Notes: a model not told the origin generated them from the sequence alone. Shown: positions 19,318 through 28,157, counted from the first letter of the stretch. The stretch: 64,000 bases of DNA from Streptomyces sp. NBC_01210 (GCF_036010325.1 NZ_CP108549.1:8618001-8682000), one strand, 5' to 3'. Translations and numbers: made by a program.

Positions 19318-20753
19318 CGACAACTGCCTTCGCACCGGCGACGGAAGCCCGGTTCGCCGTCGCCCGACAGGTGGCCGACGCGGTGCTCTTCGAGGGCTAT
19401 GTGCTCTACCCGTACCGGGCTTCGGCGGCCAAGAACCGGCTGCGCTGGCAGTTCGGAGTGCTCGTGCCGCCCGCCTGGGGCTCCGAGTGCGAGGAGCACG
19501 ACTTCCAGCACACCGAATGTCTGATGGAACCGAAGGCGGGCGCGAGGCTGGCGGTCGAGGTGCGTTTCCTGCACGCCCGGCGCAGGACCGTGCAACAGGC
19601 CCGGCAGGACGGCGGGTTCGAGACGGTGCCCGAACTCCACCTCGAGGACCGCGTCCTGGTTCCCTGGGACGAGGGCGCCGAGGAGCGTGTCGAGGTGCTC
19701 GCAGACGTGGAGGAGCTGGCAGGAGACGGTGTCACTGTTCCCTTCACCCGCCCTGCCCGCGAAGAGACCGAGCCCGTCCTGGACGCGACCGGCCGGACGG
19801 TGGGCCGGCTGATTCGCCGATGCGAGGAGATCAGTGGCGCCGTGCGGCTGTCCGCACGTGACCTCGACGGTCCCTACCGGGTGATGCGTCTGACCGCTGT
19901 CGTGGAGAACACCAGCAGCTGGAGCCCGCCGGACGGCACGGCCGACCGTGACGCGGCGCTGCCCCGCTCGCTGGTGGCCGCCCATCTGCTGATGGGCCTC
20001 AGCGCCGGGTCGTTCCTGTCGATGACGGATCCGCCCGAGTGGGCCAAGGGCGCGATCGCGTCCTGCCGCAACCTGCACACCTGGCCGGTCCTCGCCGGCG
20101 AACCCGGCCGCGCGGATCTGGTGCTGTCTTCCCCGATCATCCTGGAGGACCACCCCGCCATCGCCCCGGAGAGCCCAGGGGCTCTCTACGACGCCACCGA
20201 GATCGACGAGATCCTCGCGCTGCGCACCGCAGCCCTCACCGACGAGGAGAAGCGCGAGGCTCGTGGCACCGACGAGCGGGCCGGCGCGGTGATCGACCTG
20301 GCCGACTCGATGCCTCCTGAAGTCCTTGAGCGCCTGCACGGTGCGGTGCGTGCGCTACGGGAGGTGACCGGCCCCGACGCGTCGGACGCACCCCCGCCGC
20401 CCGCCTGTCCCGGGTTTACCGGCGAATACGGCGTGGAGGCACCGGGCACCCCGTGGTGGGACCCGGCGAGCGACTCCGGCTTCGACCCGGCCCGCGACCG
20501 CGTCGTCGTGGACGGCCGGTCGCTGGGCGCCGGGAGCCGCGTGCTGCTGCGCCCGGGCCTGCGGCGCACCGACGCACAGGACCTGTTCCTGCACGGCCGC
20601 AGCGCCAGGGTCGAGGCGGTGCTGCACGACGTGGACGGGGCCGTGCATCTGGCAGTGACCGTCGAGGGCGATCCAGGAGCCGACATCCGCCGCGAGCAGG
20701 GCCGCTTCCTGTACTTCCAGCCCGACGAGGTCGCCCCCCTGGAGGACGCATGA
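19314..20753 (+). CDS. Conserved hydrogenase-operon protein of unknown function, 479 aa
   Basis: The TTG start at 19314 overlaps the preceding stop, with GAAGGA upstream; an apparent longer reading frame upstream is only open sequence over other genes. The protein begins AVADAVLFEGYVLYPYR-like (ARQVADAVLFEGYVLYPYR) and has a cysteine/His patch CEEHDFQHTEC near 55-65. The C-terminal ~70 residues look like a small beta-barrel (DRVVVDGRSLGAGSRVLLRP, FLHGRSARVEAVLHDVDG). I do not recognise the family. It is soluble by inspection. Position between DUF6084 and the maturation protease suggests assembly or structural service to HhySL. Confidence 0.8.
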   Translation: MTTTAFAPATEARFAVARQVADAVLFEGYVLYPYRASAAKNRLRWQFGVLVPPAWGSECEEHDFQHTECLMEPKAGARLAVEVRFLHARRRTVQQARQDGGFETVPELHLEDRVLVPWDEGAEERVEVLADVEELAGDGVTVPFTRPAREETEPVLDATGRTVGRLIRRCEEISGAVRLSARDLDGPYRVMRLTAVVENTSSWSPPDGTADRDAALPRSLVAAHLLMGLSAGSFLSMTDPPEWAKGAIASCRNLHTWPVLAGEPGRADLVLSSPIILEDHPAIAPESPGALYDATEIDEILALRTAALTDEEKREARGTDERAGAVIDLADSMPPEVLERLHGAVRALREVTGPDASDAPPPPACPGFTGEYGVEAPGTPWWDPASDSGFDPARDRVVVDGRSLGAGSRVLLRPGLRRTDAQDLFLHGRSARVEAVLHDVDGAVHLAVTVEGDPGADIRREQGRFLYFQPDEVAPLEDA

Positions 20754-21298
20754 CACGTCCTGAGCGGAACAACGACCGGATTCTGGTCGCCGGGGTCGGA
20801 AACATCTTCCTCGGCGACGACGGCTTCGGCGTCGAGACCGTGCGCAGGCTGGCCGCGGAACAGCTGCCGGAGCACGCCGAGGTCGTGGACATCGGCGTAC
20901 GGGGCGTGCACCTGGCGTATCAGCTTCTCGACGGCTACGACACGCTCGTCCTGGTCGATGCCACGGCGCGCGGCGGCGAACCCGGCACGGTGTATCTGAT
21001 CGAAGCCGACGGCGCGGGCGGCATCGAGCCCCGGAACGCGCTGCTGGACGGTCACCGCATGTCCCCCGACGCGGTCCTGGCTCTCCTGGAGACCCTCTGC
21101 GCCGGCACCGGCGCGCGGCCGCCGCGGCGCATCCTGGTAGTGGGATGCGAACCCGCCGGTGTGGAGGAAGGCATCGGTCTCAGTCCCGCCGTGGGCGCCG
21201 CGGTGCCGGAGGCCGTACGGCTGATCATGGGCTTGCTGCGGGACGGCGAGCAGGAATCGTCCGCGCCACCGGCTGCGGTCGGCGAGGCTGCGAAGTGA
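20750..21298 (+). CDS. Hydrogenase maturation endopeptidase (HyaD/HybD family)
   Basis: A 182-residue protease of the family that trims the hydrogenase large subunit after metal insertion. The N-terminal GVGNIFLGDDGFG motif places D24 where HybD has its nickel-sensing Glu. D70 (LVLVDA) and H102 (LDGHRMSP) match the other two metal ligands. The expected substrate is the 23-residue tail of HhyL. It overlaps the previous gene by ATGA. The C-terminal ~15 residues (QESSAPPAAVGEAAK) are low-complexity. Confidence 0.93.
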   Translation: MTRPERNNDRILVAGVGNIFLGDDGFGVETVRRLAAEQLPEHAEVVDIGVRGVHLAYQLLDGYDTLVLVDATARGGEPGTVYLIEADGAGGIEPRNALLDGHRMSPDAVLALLETLCAGTGARPPRRILVVGCEPAGVEEGIGLSPAVGAAVPEAVRLIMGLLRDGEQESSAPPAAVGEAAK

Positions 21299-21308
21299 GG
21301 AGAAGAGC

Positions 21309-21425
21309 ATGAAGAAGACGATCATCGGTGGCGCGGCCGCCGCTACTGCCGCGACTGCGCTGGCCGCCGTCGTCAGGCTGGCCCTGCCGGACCTCATGCG
21401 CTATCTGCGCATCCGCAGGATGTGA
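21309..21425 (+). CDS. DUF6893-type 38-residue hydrophobic peptide
   Basis: A 38-codon gene with a good ribosome-binding site (GAGGAGAAG just upstream). It encodes MKKTIIGGAAAATAATALAA then VVRLALPDLMRYLRIRRM. The first 28 residues form one hydrophobic helix; the end is arginine-rich and should stay cytosolic. I recall such peptides as DUF6893, annotated next to hydrogenase maturation proteases in Streptomyces. A membrane tether or lipid-facing subunit for the soluble HhySL enzyme is possible but untested. It ends 20 bp before the convergent transglycosylase gene. Confidence 0.75.
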   Translation: MKKTIIGGAAAATAATALAAVVRLALPDLMRYLRIRRM

Positions 21426-21445
21426 CGCGACTGAGGTGACCGGCG

Positions 21446-22252
21446 TCAGTAGGCGCCGTTCACATTGTCGATCGAGCCGTACCTGGCGGCCGCGTAGTTG
21501 CACGCGGCGGTGATGTTGGCGACCGGGTCGTAGCTGTTCATTGACGTACCGGGCACGTGATAGGCACGGAACGTCGGATCGATGACCTGGAGGAGCCCCT
21601 TGGACGGGGTTCCCTTCACGGCGTTGGAGTCCCAGTTGTTGATGGCCAGCGGGTTGCCCGAGGACTCGCGCATAATGTTCCGGTGGATGCCGTTGTACGA
21701 GCCGGGGATGCCGTGCTTGGCCATGACGTCCAGCGACTCCCTGATCCAGCCGTCGAGGTTGTTCGAATAGGTCGCGGGCTTCGCGGCGGTGGCGGCGCCA
21801 TTGGTGGCCAGCGTGCTCCTCTGCGCGGAGCGGCTGGCCCGCTCGTCCGGAGCAGACGTGTTGGGGGTCACCTTGGCCTTTTTGCCGACCGACAGCTTGA
21901 GACCCGTGTGAATCAGCGAAGGGTTGCTACCGATTGCCCGCCGGTTGTCCTTGTACAGCCGCATCCAGCCGCCGCTCAGGGAGTGTGCCCGTGCGATCTT
22001 GGAAAGGGAGTCGCCCACAACGACGGAATAGGTGGTGGGCAGGGCCTTCTTCGCGGCGACGGGCGTGGTGCCCGCGACGGTCGGCGCCACAGCCTTTTCA
22101 GCTGTGAAGGGATGCGCCGTCGGCTGTGCCGCGCCGGCAGTGGTCGCGCCGATCACCGGCAGAACGAGTGCGGCACCTCCCGCACCCGCAGCGACGAAAC
22201 CCCGAGTGATCGGGCTGGACTTGGGACGGCGATGCTTACCCTTTGCGGGCAT
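21446..22252 (-). CDS. Secreted LysM/lytic transglycosylase (SLT-type) cell-wall hydrolase
   Basis: A 268-residue secreted protein. The N-terminal basic/hydrophobic signal peptide ends near GATTAGAA (about 42). A LysM domain follows at about 74-120 (YSVVVGDSLSKIARAHSL, NPSLIHTGLKLSVG), then a Ser/Ala-rich linker. The SLT domain from about 165 has the catalytic-Glu segment IMRESSGNPLAINNWD and the family motif KGLLQVIDPTF. It should cleave peptidoglycan glycan strands during growth or germination. It is preceded by a c-di-AMP riboswitch and a CRP-type site, the same logic reported for rpfA in S. coelicolor. It is read against the hydrogenase genes and splits their locus. Confidence 0.9.
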   Translation of the reverse strand: MPAKGKHRRPKSSPITRGFVAAGAGGAALVLPVIGATTAGAAQPTAHPFTAEKAVAPTVAGTTPVAAKKALPTTYSVVVGDSLSKIARAHSLSGGWMRLYKDNRRAIGSNPSLIHTGLKLSVGKKAKVTPNTSAPDERASRSAQRSTLATNGAATAAKPATYSNNLDGWIRESLDVMAKHGIPGSYNGIHRNIMRESSGNPLAINNWDSNAVKGTPSKGLLQVIDPTFRAYHVPGTSMNSYDPVANITAACNYAAARYGSIDNVNGAY

Positions 22253-22261
22253 GGCGAGTTC

Positions 22262-22390
22262 CTCTCCGTCGCCTGCGAGGTCAGCTGTCGGGTTCGGGCT
22301 GGAGATGCCCGGCCGCAGGGGGAATGCGACTTCACCCCGAGCCGTTCCGGGTTCCGGATCGGCGGCTTACCTGGGTCCCCCGCTCCTGCC
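22262..22390 (-). promoter_or_regulatory. ydaO/yuaA (c-di-AMP) riboswitch
   Basis: Read on the minus strand, the leader carries the conserved words of the actinobacterial ydaO element in the right order: AGGAGCGGGGGACCCAGG, then GGGGTGAAG, then CCCGAACCCGACAGCTGACC, then CGCAGGCGACGGAGAGG next to the start codon. c-di-AMP binding normally lowers expression of the downstream wall-lytic gene by transcription termination. No separate expression platform was modelled. Confidence 0.9.
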
Positions 22391-22622
22391 GTACGTAAGT
22401 GGGTGGGTTTTGCCGGACGGCGGCAGGATTCGGCGTTCCGTCCGGATTGCGGTGACCGTAAGCGAAAAGGGCTGGATGGAACAAGCCCTGAATTCACCAC
22501 TGCAATCCACGCGGCGGATTCTGCCGCGGAAAATCCCGTGATCCACCGAGGGCGGGAAACTCAACTTTCTTTCTGGGGCACGGGACTGAGCCGGGCCGGC
22601 GCCCTTCGCGCAGCGTCACGGA

Positions 22623-22638
22623 CGTGACCCATATCACG
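22623..22638. promoter_or_regulatory. CRP/FNR-type palindrome
   Basis: CGTGACCCATATCACG is a perfect five-base inverted repeat around a six-base spacer, matching the GTGA-N6-TCAC core of CRP-family sites. It lies about 230 bp upstream of the riboswitch of the transglycosylase gene (minus) and 460 bp upstream of hypA (plus), so it could serve either. Published work on S. coelicolor rpfA (CRP plus c-di-AMP) makes the transglycosylase the likelier target. Confidence 0.65.
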
Positions 22639-23096
22639 AGCGTCGATGCGGGACGGTCTGCCCCACGGCGCCGCGAAAATGCACGACAAGTCGCGTGATT
22701 TCCCGCAAAATGGATGTCGGGAGCAATGTCGAGCAAACGCCCATTCCGGACACTTCGAAGCGTGATCGCGCTCCCGGAGTGCGTATTAAATCCCCACATT
22801 CGACCTATCCATGCATTAATGCCATATAGGTATGTTCTGTCCGTTTAAGTAGTAATTGGAGCCACCCTCCCGGCCGGGCGGTTCCGTGGCGACGTGCACC
22901 CCGGGACCGGTACGGCTTCCGCCGCTGCCCCGAACGGTGTACGCGGCCGGGTGGCGTCGGCGTGCCGGGCTCCCCGCCGCCGGGTCCCGGCCTGTAATGG
23001 TGCCGAACGGCCCCAGCGCTCAGCTGGCGCGGGCGGGCGACGCCCACCGGGCCCAGAGCGTTCGACGGCGGTCGGCCAGTGCCAGGACGGAGAGCG
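22639..23096. other. Intergenic region upstream of hypA, with an AT-rich patch
   Basis: About 458 bp without a supported gene. Bases 22785-22855 are markedly AT-rich for this DNA (ATTAAATCC, GCATTAATGCCATATAGG, TTTAAGTAGTAATT). GCATTAATGC (22812-22821) is a perfect 10-bp palindrome and TATAGGTATG could contain a -10 element. The segment 22860-23090 is GC-rich and non-coding by inspection and may be a long leader of the hyp operon. Confidence 0.5.
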
Positions 23097-23492
23097 ATGC
23101 ACGAGATGTCCATCGCGTTGGCTGTCGTCGGCCAGGTGGAGCAGGCGGCGGCCGAAGCAGGCGGCGTCACCGCGGTGACGTCCGTACGCCTCCAGGTCGG
23201 CGAGTTGGCCGGAGTGGTCCCCGACGCTCTCTCCTTCTGCTTCGAACTGGCCTGTGCCGGGACCGTTCTGGAAGGTGCCGAGCTGGTCGCGGACTCCGTG
23301 CCGGGTCGTGCCCGCTGCGAACCGTGCGCGGATGAATGGGCGGTCGGAATGCCGCCGCAACTGTGCTGTCCGATGTGCGGAGAGGCGACCGCCGAGCTGC
23401 TCTCGGGACGCGAACTGCAGATCGTCAGCGTGCACTGGGAGGACGGCCAGGAGCACGAACGGGCCCGTGAACCCATTTTCGAGGAGTGCTGA
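23097..23492 (+). CDS. hypA: Hydrogenase nickel incorporation protein HypA
   Basis: A 131-residue HypA starting MHEMSIA, in which His2 and the N-terminal amine bind nickel. The zinc site is formed by CEPC and, further on, CPMC. With HypB it delivers Ni2+ to the immature large subunit. ATG 23097 is chosen because it gives the obligatory MHE start, with GGAG at 23089-23092. It is the first gene of the hypABFCDE maturation operon, separated from hhySL by the transglycosylase gene. Confidence 0.96.
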   Translation: MHEMSIALAVVGQVEQAAAEAGGVTAVTSVRLQVGELAGVVPDALSFCFELACAGTVLEGAELVADSVPGRARCEPCADEWAVGMPPQLCCPMCGEATAELLSGRELQIVSVHWEDGQEHERAREPIFEEC

Positions 23493-23495
23493 AGC

Positions 23496-24260
23496 ATGTG
23501 CCGTGTGGTCGATCTGCAACAGGCGGTCCTCGCCAAGAACGATGCGACCGCGCACACGCTGCGCGCCGAACTTGCCGCCCGCGGCACCACGATCGTCAAT
23601 CTGCTGTCCAGCCCCGGCAGTGGGAAGACCGCTCTGCTGGAGGGCGAGCTGCTGCTGGCGCGGGAGCGGGGAGTACGGGTCGCGGCCCTGACCGCCGACC
23701 TCGCCACCGAGAACGACGCTGTGCGCCTGGCTCGTTCAGGAGTCCCGGTCAAGCAGGTGCTGACCGACGGTCTGTGCCATCTGGAGGCCGGGATGCTGAG
23801 CCGGCACCTGGACGGATGGCTGTCCGAGGACACCCGGCTGCTGTTCGTGGAGAACGTCGGCAACCTGGTCTGTCCGGCCTCGTACGACCTCGGTGAGTCC
23901 GTGCGGGTTGTGCTCGCCTCTGTGACGGAGGGGGAGGACAAGCCGCTGAAGTACCCCACCGCCTTCGGTCTGGCGCACCTGGTGGTGGTGACCAAGACCG
24001 ACATCGCAGAGGCGGTCGAGTTCGACGAGGCGGCGTTCCGGGCGAACGTCGCGCAGGTCAACCCGGGGGTGGAAGTGCTGCTGACGTCCGCGCGTCGGGG
24101 CGACGGCGTCGGCGCGTTGCTGGACCGGGCGACGGCGGCAGCGGACGGCGGGCCGGTCCACGCGCCCGTCATGGCCCGTCAGGAGCATCTCCATCAGCAC
24201 GAACACGGTACGCATACCCATACGGCGGCCGCCGGCGCCATGGCGCAGTCCGGCTCGTGA
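23496..24260 (+). CDS. hypB: Hydrogenase nickel incorporation GTPase HypB
   Basis: A 254-residue GTPase with a P-loop SSPGSGKTALLEGEL near residue 38, a switch/Walker B segment (LLFVENVGNLVCP) and the TKTDIAE guanine-specificity motif. The nickel-storing histidine stretch, usually N-terminal, is instead at the C-terminus (HLHQHEHGTHTHT). The N-terminus starts MCRVVDLQQAVL. It works with HypA in GTP-dependent nickel insertion. The gene begins 3 bp after hypA and its stop overlaps hypF (GTGA). Confidence 0.95.
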   Translation: MCRVVDLQQAVLAKNDATAHTLRAELAARGTTIVNLLSSPGSGKTALLEGELLLARERGVRVAALTADLATENDAVRLARSGVPVKQVLTDGLCHLEAGMLSRHLDGWLSEDTRLLFVENVGNLVCPASYDLGESVRVVLASVTEGEDKPLKYPTAFGLAHLVVVTKTDIAEAVEFDEAAFRANVAQVNPGVEVLLTSARRGDGVGALLDRATAAADGGPVHAPVMARQEHLHQHEHGTHTHTAAAGAMAQSGS

Positions 24261-26659
24261 GCGGTCCGCAGTCGGCCGCCGTCGCCGCGGAGGAGGCGGT
24301 GCAGCGCAGGCGGGTCACTGTCCGGGGCGTGGTTCAAGGCGTCGGGTTCCGGCCGTTCCTGTACACACTCGCCACCGGGCTCGACCTGGTCGGCCATGTG
24401 ACCAACACCGGTGAGGGCGTTGTCGCGGAAGTCGAAGGGCCACCCGCTGACGTCGCTCTCTTCTGTGCCCGCATCTCCGCGGACGCGCCGCCTCTCGCGC
24501 GGGTGGAGTCCGTCGACCATCAGGAGGTCCCCACCACCGGGGGTGACGGGTTCACCATCGCCGCATCCACCACGGGCGGACCCGCGCGCACCCTGGTGTC
24601 GCCGGACATGGCGACCTGCGCCACCTGTCTGGCGGAACTGGCCGATCCGGCCGACCGGCGTCACCGCCACCCCTTCATCACCTGCACGCACTGCGGCCCC
24701 CGCTTCACGATCGTCCGCGGTCTTCCGTACGACCGGGACCACACGACCATGGCCGACTTCCCGATGTGCGCCGACTGCGCCCGGGAGTACTCCGATCCGG
24801 CCGACCGCCGCTTTCATGCGCAGCCGGTCGCCTGCCACGCCTGCGGCCCCCGCCTGCGTCTGCTCGTGGCGCAAGCGAATACGGAGGATTCGCCTCGGCC
24901 CGTATCCGCCGAGGACCCCGTCGCCGAGGCCCGCAGGCTCCTGTCCCAGGGCGCGATCCTCGCCGTGAAGGGCCTCGGCGGCTACCACCTCGCTTGCGAC
25001 GCCTCCAACTCCCGGGCCGTGGCCACGTTGCGCCACCGCAAGGCCCGGGGGAACAAACCGTTCGCCCTGATGGCCAGGAGCATCGCCGACATCGAGCACC
25101 TTGTGCACCTGGGCCCCCAGGAGCGAAGCCTGCTGACGGGCGGCGTCAGGCCCATCGTCCTGCTGCGCCGTCGGCCTGACGCTGTGCCGCCGGGACTGCC
25201 GAATCCCTCGGAGGAGGTCGCCCCCGGCAGTCCCGATCTCGGCATGATGCTTGCCTACACACCTCTGCACCATCTGCTTCTCGGCCTGCCCGGCGATGCC
25301 GACGGGCCGTGCCTGCTCGTGATGACCAGCGGGAATGTGGCGGGGGAGCCGATCGTCACCGAAGACACCGACGCACTGACCCGGCTGGCGCACCTGGCAG
25401 ACGCCTGGCTCACGCACGACCGCGGGATCCACGTGCCGTGCGACGACTCCGTGGTGCGGGTGTGCGACGGGGAGCCGCTGACGATCCGCCGCGCTCGTGG
25501 CTACGCCCCATTGCCCGTCGTACTGCCCCTACCCGTGCCGGCGGCCCTCGCTGTCGGTGGCGACCTCAAGAACGCGTTCTGTCTCGCGGAAGGGCACAGG
25601 GCCTGGCTCTCGGCCCATATCGGGGACATGGACGACCTCGCCACGCAGCAGGCGTTCGAGCGCGCCGAAACGCAATTGGAGTCGATCACCGGGGTGAACC
25701 CTGAGCTGTTGGCGGCCGACCGGCATCCCGGCTATCGCTCCGGACAGTGGGCCGGCCGGCACGCGGCCGGCCGGCCGGTCGTGCGGGTACAGCACCATCA
25801 CGCACACGTCGCCGCCGCGATGGCGGAGCACGGACTGGACGGGAGCCGCCCCGTGATCGGGGTCGCGTTCGACGGCACTGGCTACGGTGACGACGGGGCG
25901 GTGTGGGGCGGGGAGTTCTTGCTGGCGGACTACGACGGGTTCAGCCGCTTCGGACACGTCGCTTATGTATCCCTGCCGGGCGGCGACGCCGCGGTGCGCC
26001 GGCCGTACCGAATGGCACTCGCACATCTGCGCGCAGCCGGCATCGCCTGGTCCCAGGACCTGCCCTGCACTGCCGCCTGCCCTCCCGACGAACTCCGGGT
26101 ACTGGAACACCAGTTGGAGCGGAACCTGAACTGTGTGCCCACGTCCAGCATGGGGCGGCTCTTCGACGCCGTCTCCTCGCTCGCGGGCGTCTGCCATCAG
26201 TCCGGATACGAAGCCCAGGCAGCCATTGAGCTGGAGGCGGCCGCGCTCACGGCGGCGGCCGAGGACGTCGTCGGCTACGCGTTCGCCGTGCGGCCTCCGG
26301 GTGATGGCCGGGCTGCGGTGGCCGCTGACCCTGCACCCGTTCTGGCAGCAGTCGTCGACGACGTACGGGCGGGCACACCTCCGGCCCTTGTCGCCGCGCG
26401 CTTCCACCGGGCCGTCGCCGATCTCGTACACAAGATCTGCGTCATGGCGCGAGACAAGCGCGGACTGAACACCGTAACTCTGACCGGCGGTGTCTTCGCC
26501 AACACTCTGCTCTCCTCGGCGTGCGTACGGACGCTTCGCGAGGACGGCTTCACCGTCCTGCGCCACCACCAAGTCCCGCCGAACGACGGGGGGCTGGCGC
26601 TGGGTCAACTGATGGTGGCCGCACATGCCGCCGTGGCCCTGCGCGCAGGAGGCGACTGA
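24257..26659 (+). CDS. hypF: Carbamoyltransferase HypF
   Basis: An 800-residue four-part enzyme. The parts are an acylphosphatase domain (about 17-105, VRGVVQGVGFRPF), two zinc-finger-like repeats with CATC, CTHCGPRF, CADC and CHACGPRL (about 115-200), a YrdC-like nucleotide domain (about 215-400), and a Kae1-like domain with VQHHHAHVAAAMAEHG. It uses carbamoyl phosphate and ATP to carbamoylate the C-terminal Cys of HypE, the source of the cyanide ligands. GTG start overlapping the hypB stop. Length and domain order are standard. Confidence 0.96.
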   Translation: MSGPQSAAVAAEEAVQRRRVTVRGVVQGVGFRPFLYTLATGLDLVGHVTNTGEGVVAEVEGPPADVALFCARISADAPPLARVESVDHQEVPTTGGDGFTIAASTTGGPARTLVSPDMATCATCLAELADPADRRHRHPFITCTHCGPRFTIVRGLPYDRDHTTMADFPMCADCAREYSDPADRRFHAQPVACHACGPRLRLLVAQANTEDSPRPVSAEDPVAEARRLLSQGAILAVKGLGGYHLACDASNSRAVATLRHRKARGNKPFALMARSIADIEHLVHLGPQERSLLTGGVRPIVLLRRRPDAVPPGLPNPSEEVAPGSPDLGMMLAYTPLHHLLLGLPGDADGPCLLVMTSGNVAGEPIVTEDTDALTRLAHLADAWLTHDRGIHVPCDDSVVRVCDGEPLTIRRARGYAPLPVVLPLPVPAALAVGGDLKNAFCLAEGHRAWLSAHIGDMDDLATQQAFERAETQLESITGVNPELLAADRHPGYRSGQWAGRHAAGRPVVRVQHHHAHVAAAMAEHGLDGSRPVIGVAFDGTGYGDDGAVWGGEFLLADYDGFSRFGHVAYVSLPGGDAAVRRPYRMALAHLRAAGIAWSQDLPCTAACPPDELRVLEHQLERNLNCVPTSSMGRLFDAVSSLAGVCHQSGYEAQAAIELEAAALTAAAEDVVGYAFAVRPPGDGRAAVAADPAPVLAAVVDDVRAGTPPALVAARFHRAVADLVHKICVMARDKRGLNTVTLTGGVFANTLLSSACVRTLREDGFTVLRHHQVPPNDGGLALGQLMVAAHAAVALRAGGD

Positions 26660-26712
26660 CGACGTGCCCCGGGGAGACCGGGCGACGAAACACCCACAGC
26701 GAGGAGAAGGAC

Positions 26713-27036
26713 ATGTGCCTGGCGGTACCCGGGAGAGTCCTGGACATCGAAGAACGCGACGGCACCCGTATGGCCCGCGTTGACTTCGGCGGTGTCGTCA
26801 AGGAGGTGTGCCTGGAGTATCTGCCGGACCTCCAGGTCGGCGAGTACGCCATCGTGCATGTGGGGTTCGCCCTGCAGCGCCTGGACGAGGAGTCGGCCAA
26901 GAAGACCCTCGAGCTCTTTGCCACGCTCGGGTTGCTCCAGGAGGAGTTCGGCGATCCGTGGGAGCCGGTGGCGCAAGCCGGCGGATCCCCGTTGCCCGCC
27001 GCCGGCATCGACACGCCTCAGGAGGCCGAGAAGTGA
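26713..27036 (+). CDS. hypC: Hydrogenase assembly chaperone HypC
   Basis: A 107-residue HypC/HupF starting MCLAVPGRV; Cys2 carries the Fe(CN)2CO unit with HypD and docks on the large subunit. ATG 26713 follows a GAGGAGAAGG ribosome-binding site. The C-terminal extension after about residue 80 ([18 protein letters not shown]) is longer than in E. coli HypC and disordered-looking. The gap from hypF is 53 bp, the only one above a few bases within this operon. It overlaps hypD (GTGA). Confidence 0.96.
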   Translation: MCLAVPGRVLDIEERDGTRMARVDFGGVVKEVCLEYLPDLQVGEYAIVHVGFALQRLDEESAKKTLELFATLGLLQEEFGDPWEPVAQAGGSPLPAAGIDTPQEAEK

Positions 27037-28157
27037 AGTACATCGACGAGTTCCAGGACCCGGATCTGGCGCGCCGCCTGCTCGACGACATCCATTCCAC
27101 CGTGACCAGACCGTGGGCGCTGATGGAGGTCTGCGGTGGACAGACGCACACGATCATCCGACACGGCATCGACCAGTTGCTCCCTGACCAGGTGGAATTG
27201 ATCCACGGACCCGGCTGTCCCGTGTGCGTCACCCCGCTGGAAGTCATCGACAAGGCGCTGGAGATCGCCTCCCGCCCCGAGGTGATCTTCTGCTCCTTCG
27301 GTGACATGCTCCGCGTGCCCGGCACCGGCCGTGACCTGTTCCAGGTCCGTAGCGAAGGCGGCGATGTACGGGTCGTCTACTCGCCGCTCGACGCCCTGAA
27401 GATCGCTCAGCAGAACCCGGACCGGGAAGTGGTGTTCTTCGGTATCGGATTCGAGACGACCGCGCCGCCCAATGCCATGACGGTGTATCAGGCGCGCAGG
27501 CTCGGCATCCAGAACTTCAGTTTGCTGGTGTCCCATGTCAGGGTGCCTCCCGCGATCGAGGCGATCATGCAGTCCCCGAGCTGCCGGGTGCAGGCCTTTC
27601 TCGCGGCCGGGCATGTGTGCAGCGTGATGGGCGTCGCGGAGTATCCCGAGCTGGCCGAGCGGTTCCGTGTCCCGATCGTCGTGACCGGATTCGAACCGCT
27701 GGACATCCTGGAGGGGGTGCGCAGGGCCGTACGGCAGCTGGAACGCGGTGAGCACACCGTGGACAACGCCTATCCGCGTGCCGTGCGCCCCGAGGGAAAC
27801 CACGCCGCTCAAGCGATGCTGGCGGATGTCTTCGAGGTCACCGATCGCGCCTGGCGCGGCATCGGAACGATCCCCGGCAGCGGCTGGCGGCTGTCCTCGC
27901 GGTACCGGGAGTACGACGCCGAGTACCGCTTCTCGGTCACCGGCATCCAGACCAGGGAGCCGGCGGAGTGCCGCAGCGGCGAGGTCCTGCAGGGATTGCT
28001 GAAGCCTCATGAATGCGAGGCCTTCGGCACGCTGTGCACGCCGCGGACCCCGCTCGGCGCCACCATGGTCTCCAGTGAGGGCGCGTGCGCCGCGTACTAC
28101 CTCTACCGGCGGCTGGACATCACGAACGCATCGCTGGAGGCGAGCCCCGTTGTCTGA
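27033..28157 (+). CDS. hypD: Hydrogenase formation protein HypD
   Basis: A 374-residue [4Fe-4S] scaffold protein. Conserved stretches are [44 protein letters not shown] and the cysteine-bearing C-terminal region ([20 protein letters not shown] in part). With HypC it assembles Fe(CN)2CO before transfer to HhyL. GTG start overlapping the hypC stop; its end overlaps the hypE TTG start by 8 bases. Confidence 0.96.
   Translation: MKYIDEFQDPDLARRLLDDIHSTVTRPWALMEVCGGQTHTIIRHGIDQLLPDQVELIHGPGCPVCVTPLEVIDKALEIASRPEVIFCSFGDMLRVPGTGRDLFQVRSEGGDVRVVYSPLDALKIAQQNPDREVVFFGIGFETTAPPNAMTVYQARRLGIQNFSLLVSHVRVPPAIEAIMQSPSCRVQAFLAAGHVCSVMGVAEYPELAERFRVPIVVTGFEPLDILEGVRRAVRQLERGEHTVDNAYPRAVRPEGNHAAQAMLADVFEVTDRAWRGIGTIPGSGWRLSSRYREYDAEYRFSVTGIQTREPAECRSGEVLQGLLKPHECEAFGTLCTPRTPLGATMVSSEGACAAYYLYRRLDITNASLEASPVV

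Noticed and set aside
22805..24172. 455-codon minus-strand frame
   Set aside because: Antisense to hypA/hypB; Ser/Arg/Thr-rich shadow with no recognisable domain.
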